This document shows, in pieces, positions 1 through 7,031 of a DNA stretch of 17,191 nucleotides. Location: NCBI GenBank assembly GCA_031283985.1, contig JAITAQ010000041.1:1-17191 (forward strand). Reading direction: 5' to 3'. Numbering within the stretch: the stretch's first letter is position 1; the number at the start of each line of letters is the position of its first letter. The notes below the pieces were generated by a model. It saw only the letters and a program-made list of their open reading frames with translations, searched no databases and had not been told where the DNA came from. The translations under genes and the position numbers were made by a program. The stretch comes from Endomicrobium sp. (GTDB lineage Bacteria; Elusimicrobiota; Endomicrobiia; Endomicrobiales; Endomicrobiaceae).

Positions 1-675
1 TTTCATATAGAGTGGCTCAAAGAGTGCAAAAGAGTTCTAAAAGATAATGGAACTATTTGGGTGAGCGGAACATATCATTCTATCTATCAGTGTGGAGTAG
101 CGCTTGAAATAAATGGATACCATTTCTTAAACGATATAATTTGGTTCAAGCCAAATGCTGCCCCAAATTTAAGCTGTCGTTTTTTTACAGCAAGCCATGA
201 AACTTTGATATGGGCGCGTAAAGATAAGAAAGGCAAGCATACTTTTAACTATAATTTAATGAAAAATGGAAAATGGAAGGAAGATTCTTTAAAAAAAGAC
301 GGAACGCAGATGCGCAGCGTGTGGTCAATTGGAACTCCAAAACCTTCTGAAAAACTATTTGGCAAACATCCGACACAAAAGCCTTTAGATTTGTTGAAGA
401 GAATTGTTTTGGCGAGCACAAATGAAGGATATACTGTGCTTGATCCTTTCGCAGGCAGTTCAACAACTGGAATAGCTGCTGTTATAAATGGTAGAAAATT
501 TATTGGGATTGATACTGAAGAGAAATATTTAGATTTATCTGTAAAAAGATATAAAGGTTTAGTTTCAGAAGATAATGAAGATAAGGCTTTAAATTGCTTG
601 AATCATAAAAGTTTTGGACAACAATATCTTCTTGAAAAAAGTGTAAAATATAGAACGGATAAAAGAAAGAAATGA
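1..675 (+). CDS. DpnA-like DNA adenine-N6 methyltransferase (GATC), 5' end outside window
   Basis: The reading frame is open from base 1, so the gene starts upstream; 224 residues are visible. The C-terminal half of a beta-class amino-methyltransferase is seen: a target-recognition region, then GKHPTQKP (visible residues 121-128), the SAM-binding motif I DPFAGSSTTG (148-157) and FIGID (167-171). The catalytic DPPY motif should lie just upstream. The stretch NAAPNLSCRFFTASHETLIWARK-like (about 52-73) and the following NYNLMK closely match my memory of M.DpnIIB (DpnA), which methylates A in GATC. The neighbour is a MutH/Sau3AI-family nuclease that also predicts GATC, so this is the protective half of an R-M pair. 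Motif I has GSST where GSGT is common, a variant also found in active enzymes. The tail after residue 187 (about 37 lysine-rich residues) is not part of the core fold. It overlaps the next gene by ATGA. The GTG at 61 is internal, not a start. Confidence 0.93.
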   Translation, partial: FHIEWLKECKRVLKDNGTIWVSGTYHSIYQCGVALEINGYHFLNDIIWFKPNAAPNLSCRFFTASHETLIWARKDKKGKHTFNYNLMKNGKWKEDSLKKDGTQMRSVWSIGTPKPSEKLFGKHPTQKPLDLLKRIVLASTNEGYTVLDPFAGSSTTGIAAVINGRKFIGIDTEEKYLDLSVKRYKGLVSEDNEDKALNCLNHKSFGQQYLLEKSVKYRTDKRKK

Positions 676-1292
676 AGGTAATCACAAGAGCTAGTGCAAT
701 AATCAATTTGCGTAAATACGTCGGACAGAATTTAAGAGATTTAGCTCTGGAACACAAAGTTACGACTTTTGAAACAGGTAAACAAAATAAAGGATGGAAA
801 GGTTTAGTTCTTGAAAAATTGACAGGGTTGGATACTAATATCTCAAAGGCTCCAAATGGATTGAATTTTGAGCTGAAGTCAGTAAGTTTTTGCGAACGCA
901 AAGGTGAATTTGTGCCAAAAGAGACAATGGCAATAACTATGATAAACTCTAAAGAACTTTTAGAGATGGAATTTTATGATAGCCACTGTTGGTCAAAATT
1001 AAAATCAATAGTTTTTTGCGCAGTCAAGTGGAATGGCAAAAACGCTGAAGATGCGGAATTATTGAAAGTAACAAGTTTTGACTTTACAAATGATGGCAAT
1101 TTAATTGCCGAGATAAAAAAAGATTATGATTTTATAAGAAATAAGCTTAAAAATAGTGGGTTTGCTTCTTTAACAGGCAAAGATGGAAAATGGATACAAG
1201 CAAGAACAAAAGGCATTGGACACGGCTCAATTACAAGAGCTTTTTATGCAAGAAAATCTTTAGTAAAGAGAATATTTGATAATTCAAAATGA
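672..1292 (+). CDS. MutH/Sau3AI-family type II restriction endonuclease (predicted GATC)
   Basis: A 206-residue protein with the MutH/Sau3AI fold signature: KGWKGLVLEKLTG (residues 40-52, with E48 equivalent to the first acidic residue of MutH) followed by NFELKSV (65-71), which gives the E-x-K catalytic pair E67 and K69. Known members (MutH, Sau3AI) cut at GATC. The middle catalytic aspartate of MutH is not obvious: residues 60-66 read A-P-N-G-L-N-F, and the nearest Asp is D54. The start ATG at 672 overlaps the methyltransferase stop (ATGA), so translation is probably coupled. The stop overlaps the pyrD start in the same way. A mismatch-repair MutH role is less likely, because the partner is a DpnA-type methylase and no mutL or mutS is adjacent. 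The reading frame is intact and full length. Confidence 0.85.
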   Translation: MKVITRASAIINLRKYVGQNLRDLALEHKVTTFETGKQNKGWKGLVLEKLTGLDTNISKAPNGLNFELKSVSFCERKGEFVPKETMAITMINSKELLEMEFYDSHCWSKLKSIVFCAVKWNGKNAEDAELLKVTSFDFTNDGNLIAEIKKDYDFIRNKLKNSGFASLTGKDGKWIQARTKGIGHGSITRAFYARKSLVKRIFDNSK

Positions 1293-2212
1293 AGCTTGAT
1301 TTAAGTATAGAATTTGCTGGGATTAAATTTAAGAACCCTGTGTTTACAGCATCGGGGACTTTTGGTTATGGTTATGAGCTTGCCGATTTAATGCCTTTGG
1401 AAAGGCTGGGTGCGATTGTAACAAAAACGATTACTTTAGAGCCGTGTTCAGGGAATGCACAGCCGAGGATTTCCGAAGTTACTTCAGGAATGTTAAATAC
1501 AATAGGTCTGCAAAATATGGGAGTTAAAGCTTTTGTTGAAGGTCCTCTTAATAATTTACGGAAAATAGGTTCTCCTGTTATAGTAAGCGTTGCTGGAGGT
1601 TCAGTAAACGAGTATGTTGAAACTGTAAAGATATTGAACTTGTATTCAGGTGTGTCTGCAATAGAACTGAACTTATCTTGCCCGAATTTAAAAAAGAAAA
1701 TAGTATGCCATGATTTGCCTTTAATGCAAGAGGTTGTCAAAAGCGTAAAGAAAGTTTCAAATGTTCCCATTATTACAAAACTGTCGCCGCTGGTTACGGA
1801 TATTTCCAAACTTGCTGTGACAGCTCAAAAAGCTGGAGCCGATGGTATAACTTTAGTAAATACTTATCCTGCTATGGCTATAAATATAAAAACTTTTAAA
1901 CCCAAACTTTCTACTGTTAAAGGCGGCATGTCGGGAGCTTGCATTAAACCTATGTCGTTGCGATGCGTTTATGACGCATATCAAAATGTAAATATACCCA
2001 TTTTAGGTTGTGGCGGAATAATGACAGGTGAAGATGCAATTGAATTTATGCTTGCGGGTGCAACGATTGTAAGCGTTGGCAGCGCAAGTTTGGTGTCTCC
2101 CGAAAATTTAATTAAAATTATTGATGAAATTGAAAGAATATTAAAAGAAAAGAACGTAAAATCTATAAAAGAGATAATAGGTGCTGCTAATACTGTAAAA
2201 AATATTTGTTAG
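1289..2212 (+). CDS. pyrD: Dihydroorotate dehydrogenase class 1B, catalytic subunit
   Basis: Oxidises dihydroorotate to orotate, the fourth step of de novo UMP synthesis, with FMN in a cytosolic TIM barrel. The 307 residues match the family length. Visible motifs: ASGTFGYG near residues 21-28, K164, the active-site loop NLSCPN (128-133) with cysteine C131 as catalytic base (which separates class 1 from the serine-using class 2), GGMSG (212-216) and the FMN phosphate-binding GCGGI (240-244). Class 1B enzymes normally pair with PyrK, the FAD/2Fe-2S subunit that passes electrons to NAD; pyrK usually sits directly upstream but that place is taken here by the R-M genes. The ATG at 1289 overlaps the endonuclease stop (ATGA) and has no clear Shine-Dalgarno (SD) sequence, so translational coupling is likely. 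Confidence 0.95.
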   Translation: MKLDLSIEFAGIKFKNPVFTASGTFGYGYELADLMPLERLGAIVTKTITLEPCSGNAQPRISEVTSGMLNTIGLQNMGVKAFVEGPLNNLRKIGSPVIVSVAGGSVNEYVETVKILNLYSGVSAIELNLSCPNLKKKIVCHDLPLMQEVVKSVKKVSNVPIITKLSPLVTDISKLAVTAQKAGADGITLVNTYPAMAINIKTFKPKLSTVKGGMSGACIKPMSLRCVYDAYQNVNIPILGCGGIMTGEDAIEFMLAGATIVSVGSASLVSPENLIKIIDEIERILKEKNVKSIKEIIGAANTVKNIC

Positions 2213-2222
2213 AGGAATTGTG

Positions 2223-2864
2223 ATGAAAAAGACAATATTAGCTTTGGACGTTTATGACTTTCAAAAAGCTGAGAGACTTGTAAAAGAAACAAGTCCATAT
2301 ATAGACGTCTATAAAGTTGGTCCTATTTTATTTCTGCAGGCAGGAAAAGAGATAATAAGAATGATAAAAGACAACGGTAAAGAAATTTTTTTGGATTTAA
2401 AATTCCATGATATTCCCGCTACAGTAAAGCGTTCTGTAGAATCAGCAAGAGATTTGGGTGTTTTTAGTTTAACAGTCCATTCAATTGGTGGGGAAGCAAT
2501 GCTCAAAGCTGGTGCTTCTGTTGAGAATAGACCTAAAATATGGGCTGTAACTGTTTTAACAAGCCAGATTACCATGCCTGAAGAAGTACTAAGAAGAGCA
2601 AAACTTACAAAGATATGCGGAATAGATGGCGTAATATCTTCGCCACTGGAAATATCTTTAATCAAAAAAGAATGCGGAAAAGAATTTAACGTGGTAACTC
2701 CCGGCATAAGACTGGCAAAAACAAACGACGACCAAAAAAGGGTTGCCACCCCTGAAACAGCAATAAAAGACGGAGCTGATTTTATAGTTATAGGAAGACC
2801 TATATTAGAAGCGGAAAATCCTATTGAAGTTGCTAAGAATATTTATGAGAGAACATTGCTATAA
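2223..2864 (+). CDS. pyrF: Orotidine 5'-phosphate decarboxylase
   Basis: Converts OMP to UMP, the last step of de novo pyrimidine synthesis. The 213 residues carry the catalytic motif LDLKFHDIPATV (about 57-68) with D58, K60 and D63, an earlier substrate lysine K31, the phosphate-site segment TPGIR (159-163) and GRPI (191-194, R192). The short form of about 213-240 residues is normal for bacteria. A GTG at 2220 is in frame, but ATG at 2223 is preferred: AGAGGA at 2211-2216 then lies about 7 bases upstream, and the family N-terminus begins near this Met. The gene follows pyrD by 10 bases and shares one base with the next gene (TAATG). Confidence 0.95.
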   Translation: MKKTILALDVYDFQKAERLVKETSPYIDVYKVGPILFLQAGKEIIRMIKDNGKEIFLDLKFHDIPATVKRSVESARDLGVFSLTVHSIGGEAMLKAGASVENRPKIWAVTVLTSQITMPEEVLRRAKLTKICGIDGVISSPLEISLIKKECGKEFNVVTPGIRLAKTNDDQKRVATPETAIKDGADFIVIGRPILEAENPIEVAKNIYERTLL

Positions 2865-3514
2865 TGATGATATTGGCATCAAAAAAATCAGAAAAGCTGT
2901 TTGTTGACGGATTAAAAACTGGGCTTTTACTGGAGATCGGTGGAATAGGTCCTATTTCTCTCTTAGTTTTTCGTTTGTCTCTATCTTTACCTTTAAGCAA
3001 ATTGATTATAGGGATTATAGGAATAAGCCTTGCTGATATTATTTATGTAAGTCTGGCTGTTTTTTCAATATCTACCATTATAAAGAAATTAAAGTCTTAT
3101 CAGAGAATTTTTAATATTATCGTTGGAATGGTTCTGATTACATTTGGGGTCTTATTTATAACGTCAGGACATGTTGTAGATTCATCTTCATTTCAAGGTC
3201 GCAATTTATTTTTGTGGTTATTTGGGTTGAATATTGCAAATCCTATGACAATTTTGTTTATTACTGGGATTTTTTCTCTTGAGATAAGCAAACGAAATAT
3301 GGATTTAAAAAAAACCTGGGTTTTTGCTTTTGGATTTTTGTTTGCTACTCCGATATTTATGACTTTTGTTTGTTTGGTTGGCAATATTGTCGGAAAATTT
3401 TTGCCGAGCATTTTTGTGTATATAATAAATGCGATTATGGGTTGCGTATTGATATTTTTAGGTATAAGAAGTATAAGAAGAAGTATAAGAAATAGGGAAA
3501 TGAAGGAGATGTAA
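2864..3514 (+). CDS. LysE/RhtB-type membrane exporter
   Basis: A 216-residue integral membrane protein with about six hydrophobic segments. The N-terminal part has the glycine-rich first helix ending in GGIGPISLLVFR (residues 26-37), and a second helix with an Asp (ISLADIIYV), as in the LysE/RhtB amino-acid exporter superfamily; the C-terminal half has LNIANPMTILFITG, the typical N-P pair of the fourth helix. The family exports amino acids or small metabolites; the substrate cannot be read from the sequence. It ends in a basic tail. The ATG at 2864 overlaps the pyrF stop (TAATG), and a second ATG at 2867 is also possible. Placement between pyrF and pyrE implies co-expression with pyrimidine synthesis, which is unusual for the family and may hint at a pathway-linked substrate. 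Confidence 0.78.
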   Translation: MMILASKKSEKLFVDGLKTGLLLEIGGIGPISLLVFRLSLSLPLSKLIIGIIGISLADIIYVSLAVFSISTIIKKLKSYQRIFNIIVGMVLITFGVLFITSGHVVDSSSFQGRNLFLWLFGLNIANPMTILFITGIFSLEISKRNMDLKKTWVFAFGFLFATPIFMTFVCLVGNIVGKFLPSIFVYIINAIMGCVLIFLGIRSIRRSIRNREMKEM

Positions 3515-3516
3515 AA

Positions 3517-4092
3517 TTGCTACAGGAAGATATAAGACAGCTATTCAAAAGAAATAATGCTCTTTTAAAAGGGCATTTTAAATTATCCAGTGGTTTACAT
3601 TCGGATACATATTTTCAGTCGGCTTTAATTTTACAGTATCCTAAAGAAGCCGAAAGGCTTGGAGAGGAACTTGCAAAAACAATAAAAGAGAACAACATAA
3701 AAGTTGATGTGGTTGTTTCTCCCGCAATAGGTGGCATTGTTATTGGTCAGGAAATTGGCAGAGCTTTAAGCGTAAGAGTAATATTTACAGAAAGAGTTGA
3801 CGGGAAAGTTCTCTTGCGGAGAGGTTTTTCAGTAAGTGCTAATGAAAAAGTTTTAGTGGTGGAAGATGTTATAACTACTGGGCTTTCAAGCAGAGAAGTT
3901 ATAAGAATGCTGAAAGCAAATGGGTCACAAGTTGTTGCGGTTGTGTCTCTTGTTGACAGAAGTGCTGGGAAAGTTGATTTTGGCGTTTCAAGATTTTCTC
4001 TCTTAAGTTTGGAAGTAAAAATTTATAAAGAAAAAGATTGCCCTATGTGTAAAGAGGGTAGTATTGCAGTTAAGCCCGGAAGCAGGGAATAA
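3517..4092 (+). CDS. pyrE: Orotate phosphoribosyltransferase
   Basis: Joins orotate to PRPP to make OMP, between the PyrD and PyrF steps. The 191 residues start with the family pattern KGHFKLSSGLHSDTYFQ (18-34), followed by the PRPP-binding motif VLVVEDVITTG (112-122). The C-terminus has a CPMC pair (C175, C178) as in PyrE forms whose C-terminal segment resembles a zinc-ribbon end. The start is TTG at 3517: there is no suitable ATG, the reading frame aligns with the family from here, and AAGGAG at 3503-3508 is an excellent SD sequence 8 bases upstream. It follows the exporter by two bases. A strong SD with a weak start codon may tune the level relative to its neighbours. Confidence 0.94.
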   Translation: MLQEDIRQLFKRNNALLKGHFKLSSGLHSDTYFQSALILQYPKEAERLGEELAKTIKENNIKVDVVVSPAIGGIVIGQEIGRALSVRVIFTERVDGKVLLRRGFSVSANEKVLVVEDVITTGLSSREVIRMLKANGSQVVAVVSLVDRSAGKVDFGVSRFSLLSLEVKIYKEKDCPMCKEGSIAVKPGSRE

Positions 4093-4145
4093 AACGTTAT
4101 CCTTTCAGATTTGTGCTTTGTTTTTTAAAATCGAGGAAGTTGATT

Positions 4146-5450
4146 ATGAATATATTATGGACATTTGCTCCGATTTTGCTTTTTGTATTTATTTTTGTTG
4201 GCAGCGGAGTGTACTTTTCTTTAATGGGGTATGAGAAGGCATTTTCTATTGTTCCTCCTGTAATTGCAATAATACCTTCAATAATTTTGGCATGGATTAG
4301 AAATCGCAAACCTTCGGAAGAAAAAACTGCAGAATTTCTAGCTGGAATAGGCGAAAAAGATATAGTTTATATGTGCATGATCTTTCTTTTAGCTGGGGCA
4401 TTTGGAGAAGTTACTAAAAGCATAAGCTCAATTGAGTCTTTGGTAAATTGCACAATATCATTTGTCCCTGCAAAGTTTTTATTGATAGGAATATTTTTAA
4501 TATCTGCTTTTTTATCAACTGCAATAGGTTCAGCTCTCGGTACGGTAGCTGCTGTAGGACCGGTTGCGGCTGATTTTTGTCTGCACGCCAGTGGTATTTC
4601 TATGCCTGTCGCTATGGGTGCTGTAGTAGGAGGAGCTTTTTTTGGAGATAATTTATCTTTAGTTTCGGACACTACAATTGTGTCCATATCCTCTCAAGGT
4701 GCAAATGTCAAAAAGAAATTCAATATAAATCTTCGTATAGCTGTTTTTGCTACTTTAATAAGTATTTTTGTCATGTGTTTGTCAGCAACGGTGACGGTAG
4801 ATAAAATACACAGTCATGATTTTTCATTAATACTGATTTCCCCTTACATTATTTTGCTGGTTTTGGCTTTCAATAGGGTGAATATTTTGGTTTGTTTGAC
4901 TCTTAGCATACTATTTTCAGGAATTATAGGGCATTGCTGCCACGCCGGTTATGGTATGATGAAGTTTTGTAACGATATCAATACCGGGTTTTTGAAAGTA
5001 TATGGAGTTCTTTTGCTTGGTTTAATGGTCGGTGGTTTGTCCGGTCTTATAGGTAGCGATGCTGTAAAAGAAGTTGCGTGCATTATATCTGACCGTTTAA
5101 GAAATAAAACAGAATCCAAAATGCCTCAGTTTATTATAGGTGGATTGTCGTCCATGTTCACGTTTCTTCTGTCAAACAATGTCATAGCTATAATTTGTTG
5201 CGGGAAAATAGCCAACGGCATAGCCAAACACAACGGAATTTCTCCGCATTATTCCGCAACAATACTTGAAGTATTTGCTTGCGGGGTAAAAGGATTGCTT
5301 CCGCATGGCACGCAAGTTTTGCTTGCGGCGTCTCTTGCGGGCATATCGCCTCTTAGCATTTTGCCACGTGTTTATTATTGCCATGCTTTGATAATTGTCA
5401 GTATATTGTTTATTTTATTTGTTGATAAGAAAAGCCCAATTGTAAACTAA
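4146..5450 (+). CDS. NhaC-family Na+/H+ antiporter
   Basis: A 434-residue membrane protein with about eleven hydrophobic helices. Family-defining segments are LAGAFGEVTKSISSIESLV (82-100), IGSALGTVAAVGP (127-139) and GGAFFGDNLSLVSDTT (162-177), the last being the NhaC motif with Asp residues in a helix break; a related segment with SNN recurs in the second half, consistent with an inverted-repeat fold. Expected role: exchange of internal Na+ (or an organic solute) for H+ at the inner membrane. NhaC relatives also include malate/lactate antiporters, so the ion is uncertain. An in-frame GTG at 4113 was rejected: GAGGAAG at 4133-4139 places the start at ATG 4146, and the extra residues would be non-conserved. 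It lies 53 bases after pyrE and 20 before purM, linking the pyrimidine and purine blocks. Confidence 0.87.
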   Translation: MNILWTFAPILLFVFIFVGSGVYFSLMGYEKAFSIVPPVIAIIPSIILAWIRNRKPSEEKTAEFLAGIGEKDIVYMCMIFLLAGAFGEVTKSISSIESLVNCTISFVPAKFLLIGIFLISAFLSTAIGSALGTVAAVGPVAADFCLHASGISMPVAMGAVVGGAFFGDNLSLVSDTTIVSISSQGANVKKKFNINLRIAVFATLISIFVMCLSATVTVDKIHSHDFSLILISPYIILLVLAFNRVNILVCLTLSILFSGIIGHCCHAGYGMMKFCNDINTGFLKVYGVLLLGLMVGGLSGLIGSDAVKEVACIISDRLRNKTESKMPQFIIGGLSSMFTFLLSNNVIAIICCGKIANGIAKHNGISPHYSATILEVFACGVKGLLPHGTQVLLAASLAGISPLSILPRVYYCHALIIVSILFILFVDKKSPIVN

Positions 5451-5470
5451 TAAAAAAAGGAAAATACATA

Positions 5471-6433
5471 ATGTCTATAACATATAAGAGCGCAGGAGTA
5501 AACATTGATGCAGGTAATGATCTTGTAAAAAAGTTGAAAAAGAAGCTGCCTAAAATCGGAGGATTTGGTGGGATTTTTCCGATAAATAGAACGAGATACA
5601 ATCTTGTAAGTTCAACTGATGGCGTAGGGACAAAATTAAAACTTGCATTTCTTCTTAACAAGCATGACACAGTAGGAATAGATTTAGTAGCTATGAATGT
5701 AAATGATTTGATATGTGTTGGTGCCAAGCCTCTTTTCTTTTTGGATTATTTTGCTTGCGGAAAGTTAAACGTAGATCAAGCTGAACAAGTTATAAATGGT
5801 ATAGCCAAAGGTTGCGAGTTATCAGGCTCTTCTCTTATCGGTGGAGAAACTGCAGAAATGCCTGGCTTCTACAAAGACGGTGAGTATGATTTGGTTGGTT
5901 TTTCAGTAGGAATAATTGAGAAGGGCAAACAAATAAATGGCAAGAAGATAAAATTTGGTGATGTTGTAATAGGGCTTCCTTCAAGCGGTCCGCACTCAAA
6001 CGGATATTCTCTTATAAGGAAAGTTTTTTCTGACACTGAACTTAAAAGATATTCAAAACAACTCATTGTTCCGACTAAAATTTATGTTAAAGAAGTTTTA
6101 GCTGCTCTTTCAAAGTTTAACTCAAACGAACAAAATATAGTCGGCATAGCCCATATTACAGGTGGAAGTTTTTATGATAAAATAGAAAGAATTCTCCCAG
6201 AAAATATTATAGCAGTAATTGAAAAAAAAGCTTGGAAGGTTCCTGAAATTTTTAAACTTGTTCAAGAAAAAGGAAAAATTCTGCAGGATGATATTTATAG
6301 AACTCTTAACATGGGAATAGGAATGGTTTTGATTGTTCGCCCTGATGCAGCATTGCAAGTTAAAAAGTTTTTCAAGGGTGCTAAAGCCATAGGTTATATT
6401 AAAAAAGGAAATAGAGGCGTTGAAATTATATGA
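5471..6433 (+). CDS. purM: Phosphoribosylformylglycinamidine cyclo-ligase (AIR synthetase)
   Basis: Closes FGAM to AIR with ATP, the fifth step of purine synthesis. The 320 residues show the PurM signatures: YKSAGVNIDAGN at the N-terminus, STDGVGTK (48-55), the metal/ATP-site segment GGETAEMPGFY (124-134) and GLPSSGPHSNGYSL (168-181). Length is slightly below the common 340-350, without a missing motif. SD-like AAAGGAAAA precedes the ATG at 5471 by about 10 bases. Its stop overlaps the purN start by ATGA, so the two are translationally coupled, a frequent purM-purN arrangement. Confidence 0.96.
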   Translation: MSITYKSAGVNIDAGNDLVKKLKKKLPKIGGFGGIFPINRTRYNLVSSTDGVGTKLKLAFLLNKHDTVGIDLVAMNVNDLICVGAKPLFFLDYFACGKLNVDQAEQVINGIAKGCELSGSSLIGGETAEMPGFYKDGEYDLVGFSVGIIEKGKQINGKKIKFGDVVIGLPSSGPHSNGYSLIRKVFSDTELKRYSKQLIVPTKIYVKEVLAALSKFNSNEQNIVGIAHITGGSFYDKIERILPENIIAVIEKKAWKVPEIFKLVQEKGKILQDDIYRTLNMGIGMVLIVRPDAALQVKKFFKGAKAIGYIKKGNRGVEII

Positions 6434-7029
6434 TTAGGCTTGTAATTTTAGCTTCCGGTGGTGGCTCTAATATGCAGGCTATAGTAGATGCGTATAAGTT
6501 TGGTGTATTAAAAGGTTTGGCTGAAGTCGTTTTGGTTATTTCAAACAATATAAATGCCTTTGTTTTGGAAATAGCAAAAAAAGAAAATATAAAATCTGTT
6601 TGTATAGAAAGAAAGAGTTTTAAAAATGACGAATCTTTTAACAAGGAGGTTCTTGCAGAACTTCAAGCCGCAAATGCCGACTTAGTCTGCCTTGCCGGCT
6701 ATATGAGAATGATAGATAAAGAAATACTGAAAGTTTACAATGGAAGAATTTTAAACATTCATCCTGCTCTTCTTCCAAAATTTGGCGGCAAAGGTATGTA
6801 TGGGCATTTTGTTCATGAGGCTGTTGTAAAAGCAGGGGAAAAAAAATCTGGAGCAACTGTACATTTTGCAAATGAAGAATATGATTCTGGCAAAATAATT
6901 CTGCAGAAAGAAGTGGAAGTCTCTAAGAGCGATACTCCTGAAGAAGTGGCAAGAAAAGTTTTAGAAGTAGAGCATAAAATATACCCACAGGCAATTAAAA
7001 AAGTTATAGAAGAAAATTTAAGAGGTTAA
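6430..7029 (+). CDS. purN: Phosphoribosylglycinamide formyltransferase, folate-dependent
   Basis: Transfers a formyl group from 10-formyl-tetrahydrofolate to GAR, the third step of purine synthesis. The 199 residues contain ASGGGSNMQAI (8-18) for the phosphoribosyl phosphate, the catalytic segment ILNIHPALLPKFGG (107-120) with N109 and H111, and the third catalytic residue D152 in YDSGKII. GKGMYG and SGATVHF are also typical. ATG at 6430 overlaps the purM stop; the product is followed after two bases by purB. Requirement for folate distinguishes it from the formate-using PurT. Confidence 0.96.
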   Translation: MIRLVILASGGGSNMQAIVDAYKFGVLKGLAEVVLVISNNINAFVLEIAKKENIKSVCIERKSFKNDESFNKEVLAELQAANADLVCLAGYMRMIDKEILKVYNGRILNIHPALLPKFGGKGMYGHFVHEAVVKAGEKKSGATVHFANEEYDSGKIILQKEVEVSKSDTPEEVARKVLEVEHKIYPQAIKKVIEENLRG

Positions 7030-7031
7030 AA

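Noticed and set aside
500..901. Minus-strand open frame spanning the methylase/endonuclease junction
   Set aside because: It is antisense to two recognised genes and its translation has no recognisable motif.
2220..2222. GTG as pyrF start
   Set aside because: ATG at 2223 has the better spacing from AGAGGA and matches the family N-terminus.
4113..4145. GTG start giving an 11-residue longer antiporter
   Set aside because: The SD at 4133-4139 lies inside this extension and points to ATG 4146.
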